A stretch of DNA of 64,000 bases. It comes from Cyanobium sp. CACIAM 14. GTDB lineage: Bacteria; Cyanobacteriota; Cyanobacteriia; PCC-6307; Cyanobiaceae. The notes beneath the pieces are model-generated. The model saw only the letters and a list, made by a program, of their open reading frames with translations, was not told the origin of the DNA and did no database searches. The stretch is taken from the NCBI GenBank assembly GCA_000708525.1, contig JMRP01000006.1, positions 37,909-101,908 on the forward strand, in the 5' to 3' direction. The position numbers were made by a program, and so were the translations under genes. The first letter of the stretch is position 1. Every line of letters starts with the position of its first letter. Of this stretch, positions 57,926 to 64,000 are shown one piece after another.

Positions 57926-58819
57926 ATGACTCCGTCCCCACCAAACAGACATTCTGAAGCAGCGATTTTCGCCAATCGCCTGGCCGTGGTATCCATGGCT
58001 CTGTTTGCTGTCTATCTTGTCTCGGTTCTCACGGCCACCTTGCCCTTCAGACTCCTGGATCTCTTATGGCAGATGAAAACGATCAAAGTGGCAACCGAGG
58101 CAGCTTCGATACCCTTGCTCGGGCTGGCTCTTTTGCATCTGACCGCCTACCTGTGCCCTGACAACATCCCCATCCTGAAACGGCGGAATGCCTTTGCTCG
58201 GCTGGCGATCCTCGCCTCTCTCGGATTTCTGCTGTTCGTCCCCTTGCAGGGCTATAGCGTTGTTAAATCCTATCGTATTGCCAACGAAGTTTCCAATCTG
58301 CAGCAAGGCAGTGCGACCCAACAAGCCGACACCGTTCGCAAAGCCATCGAGCAGGCCTCCAGTACCGAGGACCTGAAGCAACGCCTTCTTGATCTCAAGC
58401 GACGCAATGTCCTCCGCACCCTTGATATCGAACGATTTCCGGCCATCCCCCTGCCTGCACTGAAACAGCAACTTCTCGCCCAGCTGAATCAGGCGGAAGG
58501 TCAGTTCAAGGCGACGGTCGCATCCATCGACCCCGCCACAACCGATCGGGTCACGCGAGAGAGCCTGAGCCTGATGCTCTCCTCCCTCGCCTTTGCGATT
58601 GCCTTCGCCTCCCTCGCCCAACGCAGGAACAGCAGCGTTCCCTTTCTGGTGGAGCTCCCCTCCCTGCCCGGCCGTCTGATCGATTCGCTGCGGCCCCGCC
58701 GGTCTCGCACCGGCCAGGCGAGCACGGGGTTGGGCTTCCTGAAGTCCGCTTCCAAACGCGAAGAGGAGTTCTTCGAATCCCTCGCCCCTCCGGAGGATGA
58801 ACCTCCCCCGTCCCGATAA
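57926..58819 (+). CDS. HpsJ-like membrane protein (copy 1)
   Basis: A 297-residue protein with about four hydrophobic segments: two near the N-terminus (NRLAVVSMALFAVYLVSVLT; IPLLGLALLHLTAYL), one near 95 (ILASLGFLLFVPLQ), then a long charged helical region (about 110-205) and a last helix (LMLSSLAFAIAFASLAQ). This is the layout of HpsJ-like proteins, which cyanobacterial annotation links to hormogonium polysaccharide and cyanoexosortase loci. It is a paralogue of 61750-62625, and both end with REExxFExLxPPExEPPP. I chose ATG 57926 because it gives the same N-terminal length as the paralogue; the frame is open to 57869. Confidence 0.65.
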   Translation: MTPSPPNRHSEAAIFANRLAVVSMALFAVYLVSVLTATLPFRLLDLLWQMKTIKVATEAASIPLLGLALLHLTAYLCPDNIPILKRRNAFARLAILASLGFLLFVPLQGYSVVKSYRIANEVSNLQQGSATQQADTVRKAIEQASSTEDLKQRLLDLKRRNVLRTLDIERFPAIPLPALKQQLLAQLNQAEGQFKATVASIDPATTDRVTRESLSLMLSSLAFAIAFASLAQRRNSSVPFLVELPSLPGRLIDSLRPRRSRTGQASTGLGFLKSASKREEEFFESLAPPEDEPPPSR

Positions 58820-59152
58820 CGGGATCGACCGGCTCAGTGCCTGGGGATTCCGCACGCCAGTTCCCGACCATCTCCAGGCCATCCCTAAGCCCCGGCCAGA
58901 TCGCAGACGGCTCCGCCCACCCGCTCTGGCGGTGTAAAACATCGATGGCCCAAGAATGCAGCTGGCAAAGAGGACGGTGGCGACACGTTCCGGCTGATGT
59001 TCCTCCACGATTGACGATACGAGCACCAGCAGATCCCCCTGAAGCGCTCGGCCACCACCACCTCCAGATGGCGCACAGCGCACCGGCTGACAAGTCCTCG
59101 CGTTTGCTGGAGAGACGCGCACGATGGGAGCGCTGGGTGCCAGCAGCTGATC
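58820..59152. other. intergenic stretch left of the insertion sequence
   Basis: About 330 bases between the first HpsJ-like gene and the insertion sequence. Open frames here are short, overlap on both strands and show no recognisable product. Joined to the sequence at 60394 onward it would form the original spacer before insertion. The last four bases, GATC, are the left target duplication. Confidence 0.4.
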
Positions 59153-59178
59153 TGACGTGACCCCCCTTATCGGTCCAG
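59153..59178 (+). repeat. left terminal inverted repeat of the IS
   Basis: Begins TGACGTGACCCCCC and ends GGTCCAG. It matches the inward-read right end (60389 down to 60363) with one gap each side and a few mismatches. Confidence 0.75.
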
Positions 59179-59203
59179 GCCTTATGAGAGTGGGTGATCA
59201 TGG

Positions 59204-60049
59204 TCATGCGGCAACTCCCTGTTGAGCTGCCTCCAGGGGCGTACGCCCCTGGAGGGCCGAGTGTGGCCTGATCGTGTTGTACTCCCAGCGCCACCGATCG
59301 GCGAGGATCTGAGCCTCAGGAGCCGTGGTGAACAGCTCGGTGTTGAGGAACTCATCCCTGAACCGTCCGTTGAACGATTCGGCAAAGCCGTTCTGCCACG
59401 GCGATCCGGGCTCGATGTAGGCCGTTGCTGTTCCGCTGGCCTCGCACCAGCTCCGTAGGGCCTGGGCGATGAATTCCGGCCCGTTGTCCGAGCGGATGAA
59501 CGCTGGCGCCGGGTAGAGGCTTGTGAGGTCCTCCAGCACGGTCACCACGTCCCTGGCCTTGCAGCGCCTGCCCACCCGGATGGCCAGGCAAAGGCGGCTG
59601 TGCTCGTCGATCACGTTCAGGAACTTGAGTCTGCGGCCATCGGCGGTGGCGTCGAACTGGAAATCCATGGCCCACACCTGGTGGGGATGCTCGGCCTGGT
59701 GCCGCCGCACCGAGCCGTCCGCGGGCCGTGCCCGCTTCTGCTTGCGGGGAGTGGGGCGCTGGAGCCCCTCCTCCCGCCAGAGCCGTTGCACCCGTTTGTG
59801 GTTCACCGTCCAGCCCTCTCGGCGCAGCAGCCGGTAGGCCATGCGACGGCCCCAGCGGATGTGCTCAGCGGCGATCTCGCGGAGACGATGCCTGAGCTTG
59901 GCTTCCTCCAGGTCGACGACCTTGCCCCCATGGCGCTGGGTGCTGCGGTGCTGGCCCACCACCCGGCAGGCCAGGCGCTCTGAGGCCCGGTAACGCTCCT
60001 GCAGGACCACGACGGCCCTGCGCCGGCGTTCCGGGCTCAGAAGTTTCCC
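59204..60049 (-). CDS. IS3-family transposase OrfB (DDE integrase core)
   Basis: About 281 residues in the frame entered by slippage from OrfA. It starts [20 protein letters not shown], then an HTH_21-like part ([20 protein letters not shown]), and the rve integrase core with the DDE triad: Asp in [14 protein letters not shown], Asp in [14 protein letters not shown], Glu in [17 protein letters not shown]. The frame continues to [13 protein letters not shown] at 59204 with no break. The product is expected as an OrfAB fusion that cuts and joins the element ends. Confidence 0.9.
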   Translation of the reverse strand, partial: GKLLSPERRRRAVVVLQERYRASERLACRVVGQHRSTQRHGGKVVDLEEAKLRHRLREIAAEHIRWGRRMAYRLLRREGWTVNHKRVQRLWREEGLQRPTPRKQKRARPADGSVRRHQAEHPHQVWAMDFQFDATADGRRLKFLNVIDEHSRLCLAIRVGRRCKARDVVTVLEDLTSLYPAPAFIRSDNGPEFIAQALRSWCEASGTATAYIEPGSPWQNGFAESFNGRFRDEFLNTELFTTAPEAQILADRWRWEYNTIRPHSALQGRTPLEAAQQGVAA

Positions 60050-60315
60050 TCGGCAAGGTCCTTGAGCATCGCCTTCTCCAGCTCCGCTTCCGCCAGCAGC
60101 TTTTTGAGCCGGGCGTTCTCCTTCTCCAGTTGGGTCAGCCGCCTGGCCTCCTCGGCCTGCATCCCCTCGTACTGCTGCCGCCAGCGGTGATACGTCGGCT
60201 GGGTGACCTCGATGACGCGACAGACCTCCGCAACGGTCTTGCCTTGGGCGATCAGCTGCTCCGCGGTTTTGAGCTTGCGGATGATCTGCTCCGCTGTGTG
60301 CCTGGTGCGTTTCAT
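60037..60315 (-). CDS. IS3-family transposase OrfA (HTH)
   Basis: A 92-residue protein from ATG 60315: [20 protein letters not shown] with a helix-turn-helix ([20 protein letters not shown]) and a leucine zipper ([20 protein letters not shown]). It ends EGNF at 60037. Near the end the heptamer GGGAAAC (60049 to 60043 on the minus strand) is a proper X-XXY-YYZ site for -1 slippage into OrfB. Confidence 0.88.
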   Translation of the reverse strand: MKRTRHTAEQIIRKLKTAEQLIAQGKTVAEVCRVIEVTQPTYHRWRQQYEGMQAEEARRLTQLEKENARLKKLLAEAELEKAMLKDLAEGNF

Positions 60316-60362
60316 GGTGGAGTCCCCGGCCCAGTCTGGCCGGTTGAGGACTCTCATTCACC

Positions 60363-60389
60363 CTGGTCCGGTTTCTGGGGTCCACGTCA
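60363..60389 (-). repeat. right terminal inverted repeat of the IS
   Basis: Read inward it begins TGACGTGGACCCC and ends GGACCAG. Partner of the left repeat at 59153-59178. Confidence 0.75.
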
Positions 60390-60700
60390 GATCGCCCTGG
60401 GATCCCTGATCAACCCCCCTCCTCCTGAGGGGATGGATCAGGACCGGGAGAATTGCAGCACCCCCTCGCCGGGCGCGTGGTCAGCGTTTCCATATCAGGA
60501 TTCGCTCACCTGAGGCGTCCAGTCAGGACGACGGGCGTCCCAGCCCTTGAGGAAGGCGTTGGGAGAAAGCCTGCAGGGGCGGCCCTCCGGGCGGCGCAGG
60601 CGCCGCAGAAGCGCTGAAGCGGTGAAACAAACGCCCAAAACTCCTCAGACCCTGCTATGGTTTTGGTGAAAGGCAGCTTAAGACCGAGCCGGTCGTCCCC
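60390..60700. other. intergenic stretch right of the insertion sequence
   Basis: This starts with the right GATC target duplication and leads to the second PEP-CTERM-like gene. A hairpin CCCCTC / GAGGGG with a five-base loop lies at 60416-60432 and may have ended the first module's transcript before the IS arrived. Further GC-rich inverted sequence is present around 60575-60612. No gene is seen. Confidence 0.45.
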
Positions 60701-61489
60701 ATGAAGCGATCTCTTCTGGCTCCGATCGTTGCCCTTGCGGGGGCCTCCCTCCTCCTGAACGGAGGGCGGGCGTTGGCTGCCAACAACTTCTTCAGTGTCG
60801 ATCTGAACAAGACCTTCGGCGATGCCTACACCGGTGTCGCCGCCAGGATGGAATTCACATTCGGCGGCAGTGACAGCGCTTATACACTGGGTCTGAAGAT
60901 CATCAATACCTCCGGAAGCGCCATCAACTCATCTTCGCTCACAGGATTCGCCTTTGATACGCCTGGCATCGTCAACGATTCCACGCTCACCTACGACCGC
61001 AACGGCACCAACTTTTATCGGGCCAACGATTCCCTGACCATCAGCCCTGCTCCCTCGTTCGACTTCTGCGCCAGCACGGACAACAACATCAGCAATGGGA
61101 CCAATTGTGGATCAGGCTCCACCGCACAAGGGCTCGCAAAGGGACAAGACGCCACCGTCAAGTTCACCTTCAACACCACTACTTCCACCAACCTCGAGAA
61201 CGTAACGAGCAGTTTCTTCTCTCTCTTCAACCAAGTAGCCGTCAACGGCAACACGGCTGACCCCAATACCGTCGTTCTTGCAGCTCGCTTCCAAGCCATC
61301 AACTCAAGCAGCCTTTCGGATGGTAGCGACAAGATCACGGGCAAACCCACGAGCGGTCCTGGTCCCGCACCCGTTGATGAAGTGCCAGGTCCCTTGCCTT
61401 GGCTCGGCACTGCAGCCGCCTTCTCCTACAGCCGCAGACTGAGGCGTCGCCTGGCACGCGCCCGTGCCGCCCACACCAGTGAAGCCTGA
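60701..61489 (+). CDS. secreted protein with PEP-CTERM-like sorting tail (copy 2)
   Basis: A 262-residue protein. The signal peptide MKRSLLAPIVALAGASLLLN ends at ALA near residue 26. The body is Thr/Ser/Asn-rich and beta-like, with a Cys pair in SFDFCASTDNNISNGTNCG that lines up with SFDACTS...DCD of the first copy. The tail from about residue 228 is VPGPLPWLGTAAAFSYS then RRLRRRLARAR: Pro motif, short helix, basic cluster. Export by Sec and tail processing by an exosortase are expected from the family, not proven. Downstream lies the second HpsJ-like gene. Confidence 0.75.
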   Translation: MKRSLLAPIVALAGASLLLNGGRALAANNFFSVDLNKTFGDAYTGVAARMEFTFGGSDSAYTLGLKIINTSGSAINSSSLTGFAFDTPGIVNDSTLTYDRNGTNFYRANDSLTISPAPSFDFCASTDNNISNGTNCGSGSTAQGLAKGQDATVKFTFNTTTSTNLENVTSSFFSLFNQVAVNGNTADPNTVVLAARFQAINSSSLSDGSDKITGKPTSGPGPAPVDEVPGPLPWLGTAAAFSYSRRLRRRLARARAAHTSEA

Positions 61490-61749
61490 GCAGCCCCAGC
61501 TGGGCACTCCCTGAACAGGGCCCAGCCTGAATCCAGGCACGCTGCTGCCGAAGGGCTGGCCTCTGAGCCGCCGCCATGGTTTTCTGGGTGGGGTGCGGAG
61601 GTCACGCCACCTAGCAGATCCACCCCAGGTCAGAGAAAGACCCCACTGGCCCTCTGGCTTGCAAGGGTGAGCATGGCCACGGGGGCACGACGGGGTGCGG
61701 TGTCCCTCACCTCCAACGCAACCAAGCCCATCCCAAGCTGCCCGAGACC

Positions 61750-62625
61750 ATGGATGAATCGTCCGAGTTCAAGCTCTACGAGGCATCCATCCTGGCCGAC
61801 CGGTTGAGCCTCCTTTCCCTGGCGCTCGTGGTGCTCTTCCTGGCGGCCGCGGTGGTGGCGATCCTCCCCCTCGCCCTCTTCAACGAGCAATGGCAGCTCA
61901 AGGCCATCCGAGCGATCGTGGATTCCGCCTTCCTTCCCCTCCTGGCTCTGGGGTTGTTGCATCTGGCGGCCTATCTGGATCCTCAGAATCCCGCGCTACA
62001 GAGCCGCCGCAGACTCGCAGCGCGCTGGGCCATTCCAGCGGTGCTGGGCTTTCTGCTGTTCATTCCCCTGCAGGTGTCCGCCGCGTGGAAAACGGTGGCC
62101 GTGGCCAATGCCAATGCCGCGCGCCAGTTCGAACGGGCCAACGACACCTTCAACATCCTCCGCGACATCATCGTGCAATCGCGGAGTATCGATGAATTGC
62201 AACGGCGCCTCGACAACCAGCAGAATCGTGGCGTGCGTCTCAACCTGGAAGGCAAGGGGGTTTCCCTCGAGCAGACGAAACAGCAGCTTCTTGACCAACT
62301 GGTCGTCGTGCGGGATGCCGTCACAGCGCGTGTCAGCACCCCGGATCGTGGTGCCACCGAAGCGTTGGCGCGTGACACCGCCAAAGTGGTCATCTCCTGC
62401 CTGGCCCTTGCCCTGGCCTTCGCAGGCAGCGCCCAGCGCAAGGGCAGCGAGGTGCCGCTTCTGGTCGAATGGCACACCCTGTGGGTGACCCGCGCTGCCC
62501 AGGGAGGGCATCCCGAAACCCGGCCATCGCCAGGCTTTTCGCTGGGCAGCAGCTCCCGTCCTCGGGAGGAGGACTACTTCGAGCAACTCGTGCCTCCCGA
62601 GGAAGAGCCGCCGCCCACTCCCTGA
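61750..62625 (+). CDS. HpsJ-like membrane protein (copy 2)
   Basis: A 291-residue paralogue of the protein at 57926-58819. Matching parts are ASILADRLSLLSLALVVLFL, QWQLKAIRAIVDSAFLPLLA, AIPAVLGFLLFIPLQVSAAW, the charged helical region (about 115-200), the last helix (VVISCLALALAFAGSAQRKG) and the acidic-proline tail REEDYFEQLVPPEEEPPP. The topology puts the coiled-coil-like region between helices 3 and 4. It probably works with the adjacent sorting-tail protein. The ATG at 61750 is the only reasonable start. Confidence 0.68.
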   Translation: MDESSEFKLYEASILADRLSLLSLALVVLFLAAAVVAILPLALFNEQWQLKAIRAIVDSAFLPLLALGLLHLAAYLDPQNPALQSRRRLAARWAIPAVLGFLLFIPLQVSAAWKTVAVANANAARQFERANDTFNILRDIIVQSRSIDELQRRLDNQQNRGVRLNLEGKGVSLEQTKQQLLDQLVVVRDAVTARVSTPDRGATEALARDTAKVVISCLALALAFAGSAQRKGSEVPLLVEWHTLWVTRAAQGGHPETRPSPGFSLGSSSRPREEDYFEQLVPPEEEPPPTP

Positions 62626-63380
62626 CGCACGGGACACTTCGCCGGCAGGCCACGGCAGCGAACCCCGTCGCCTTGTCACTGGCGTCCTTGATGACACCAT
62701 CGGCACCCCTCCCCCATGGGAGGTGCGCCAGGGATTGAACCGTTCAGAGTCACCACGACTCCAGAGGACAACCATCATCCCCTCGGCCTGAGATCAGGAG
62801 CGCGAGGGCACCGGTCATGGGATCCCATTCCCCTTCTCGCCAGAAGATTCCTCTCGGCATGGACTTAAATGCCCCATAGACAATCCATGCCCCCACTTCA
62901 GATTCCGGCCTCACGCGGCCCCAGGCCTCGGAGCCTCCTAAGAGCATGAGAACATCCCTTGTGGCATGGGATGTCTCGCTCATTTCCATCCCTCACTGGC
63001 ACCTCTGCCGGCGCGTCAAGCTGATCAAGGCGACAACAGAACCACATGATGTCCGGAGGACGGTTCGCCGGGCCTCACACAGGTTTATGAATTCGAGTTC
63101 ACGCCATTCGAGACAAGGACTTAAGACCTCGCTCATGCTTGGCTACAGATTTCTCCTGGCGAATTGCCGTTGGCGCAAAGGCAGAGATGAATTCCATGGT
63201 GGATCATCCATTGGTGATCAGATCGACTTCCTCCCCATCAGCGACAACCCCACCAGAGCCAGTCAGCCCAATGCCCTGTCAGTGACGACCTGGGGGGAAG
63301 TTTGGGTTGGCGCATCCGAGCACAGTTGGATGATCACCCGGTGAAGTTGCTGCCGTTGGCTATTTCAACCGAACAAGGCC
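62626..63380. other. long intergenic stretch, no convincing gene
   Basis: About 755 bases after the second HpsJ-like gene. Open frames on plus (62946-63344) and minus (62750-62989) give proteins without recognisable motif, signal or regular composition, and they overlap each other. The stretch is somewhat lower in GC than the core genes. It may hold a decayed gene or a long leader of the gene at 63381. Confidence 0.4.
62703..62726 (+). terminator. possible hairpin terminator
   Basis: GCACC-CC-TCCC and GGGA-GGTGC form a 9-bp stem with a two-base bulge and a four-base loop, 78 bases after the second HpsJ-like gene. There is no T-tract. Confidence 0.3.
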
Positions 63381-64000
63381 ATGTCTGCAAGAGCAAAGAC
63401 GGCGGGAGCCCGCGCCGCTTCCTTCCTTGGTCCCCAGGTCGCAAGCCAGGCCAGCAGGTCATCCGATCCCCTCTTGCCCATGGCGGACAGCATCGCTCCA
63501 GCGACAGGGGAGAGCGCGCCCCCACAGGTTGCCGGTTCCTCTCCGGCCCCACTGGCGACACCACCCCCAGCAACCGACGCCACAAGGCGGCTACGCACAA
63601 CTGCTGAACCGGCCGGGGCAGGCCGTGGCGGCACCTTCCAGGGCGACGCCACCATCTCCCTCACGCCGCCCGTTTCCCTCGGCAGCCATCAGCTGCTCCC
63701 TCAGTCCTTCACCGCCGCCATCGCCGCCGGACCCACCGGCTCCGGCTCCGCCGGCAGCTCCTGCCTCTGCAAGGACTGCAGCACCCTCGCCATCGACTCC
63801 GGTTCGAACGCTCCCACCAGCTCCGCATCCACCGGCCTCGCCCCCGTCGTCCTCTCCGGCACCGTCAGCCTCGCCCCCTCCGTCGATCTCAGCAAGACCT
63901 TCCAGCTCCACAGCAACCCGGCCGCCACCAAGACCATCTTCCTCGACTTCGACGGCTTCAGCATCAGCTCCACACCCTGGGAAAACGGCGGCGCCCTGCA
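63381..64000 (+). CDS. secreted/surface protein with LDFDG motif, 5' part only
   Basis: From ATG 63381 one frame stays open to the end of the window (206 codons) with no stop. The first 75 residues are Ala/Ser/Pro-rich and lack a classical signal peptide. Residues about 85-175 are Thr/Ser/Pro-rich with CLCKDC. Then comes TKTIFLDFDGFSISSTPWEN: a KTI-LDFDG-W block I associate with large secreted bacterial proteins (often metallopeptidase or adhesin-like). Three-base periodicity is strong (C-ending codons), so I believe it is a real gene. The remainder is outside the window. Confidence 0.6.
   Translation, partial: MSARAKTAGARAASFLGPQVASQASRSSDPLLPMADSIAPATGESAPPQVAGSSPAPLATPPPATDATRRLRTTAEPAGAGRGGTFQGDATISLTPPVSLGSHQLLPQSFTAAIAAGPTGSGSAGSSCLCKDCSTLAIDSGSNAPTSSASTGLAPVVLSGTVSLAPSVDLSKTFQLHSNPAATKTIFLDFDGFSISSTPWENGGAL

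Larger units (their letters stand above)
59153..60389 (-). mobile_element. IS3-family insertion sequence (IS407-like)
   Basis: A 1237-bp element with two overlapping transposase frames on the minus strand. Imperfect terminal inverted repeats begin TGACGTGACCCC on the left and TGACGTGGACCC when the right end is read inward, and continue for about 26 bases to a shared CCAG. The ends are flanked by the 4-bp direct repeat GATC (59149-59152 and 60390-60393), a target duplication of the size typical of the IS407 group. Both frames look intact, so the copy may still be active. It sits between the two PEP-CTERM/HpsJ-like modules. Confidence 0.88.

Noticed and set aside
58837..59160. Possible remnant gene left of the IS
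   Set aside because: The 107-codon frame and its minus-strand overlaps show no resemblance to a known protein or to the neighbouring modules.
62946..63344. A 132-codon plus-strand frame
   Set aside because: The product has no regular composition or motif and overlaps another frame; I could not support it as a gene.

Overview
The window looks like a piece of chromosome from a GC-rich unicellular cyanobacterium, most likely of the Synechococcus/Cyanobium group. That placement is an inference from gene content: subunits of the cyanobacterial NDH-1 complex (ndhF end, ndhD, ndhA-I-G-E, ndhH), Mg-protoporphyrin methyltransferase (chlM), phylloquinone genes (menF, menA, menC, menE, a MenI-type thioesterase), a PedR-like redox regulator, a Ycf29-like response regulator, DUF3352/DUF2752/DUF3285/DUF456 proteins, and several HIP1 octamers (GCGATCGC, for example at 7006, 51252 and 54494). 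I saw no tRNA, rRNA or CRISPR array.

Layout. 1-4.1 kb: 3' end of ndhF, then a GT4 glycosyltransferase and a ChbG/HpnK-type deacetylase, then ndhD. 4.2-8.7 kb: LapA-domain protein, scpA, a sugar nucleotidyltransferase, metF (minus), pedR-like gene, CYTH protein. 8.8-16.2 kb: a long minus-strand run DUF3352-sixA-gltA-ndhA-ndhI-ndhG-ndhE-nadK. 16.3-18.5 kb: rhodanese, hrcA and an Anbu-type proteasome-like protease. 18.7-21.8 kb: a patch of visibly lower GC with two convergent polytopic membrane proteins, one with GT-C glycosyltransferase features. 22-29.5 kb: trpB, a PhyH-type dioxygenase, SUI1/YciH, cysC, an AI-2E-type permease, purE, nagA, chlM. 29.7-39 kb: two small membrane/secreted unknowns, an RluA-like pseudouridine synthase, the Ycf29-like regulator, a cysteine desulfurase, membrane proteins, rsmH, ndhH. 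39.2-47.4 kb: phylloquinone region (menI-like; menA-menC-thpR-menE on minus; menF divergent) with a radical SAM protein and a TM2 protein. 47.4-56.3 kb: gshB-grxC (minus), prfB with its programmed frameshift, DUF3285, ybeY, dgkA, trpG/pabA, an MBL-fold protein, hisC, a DUF29 protein, argS.

The last 8 kb is accessory. Two copies of a two-gene module, each a secreted protein with a VPGPLP-hydrophobic-RRR tail (PEP-CTERM-like) followed by an HpsJ-like membrane protein, sit in the same orientation and are separated by an IS3-family element (59153-60389) with 4-bp target duplications. A third secreted-looking gene starts at 63381 and runs off the window. This is my best candidate for an under-described system: a duplicated cell-surface sorting substrate plus its membrane partner.

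Three conserved genes (SUI1/yciH, cysteine desulfurase, menC) have their reading frame broken by a single-base discrepancy within or next to a homopolymer run. That pattern suggests sequence error or tract instability, so these loci should be read as frameshifted rather than as the shorter open frames. prfB also changes frame, but there the break is the well-known programmed site.
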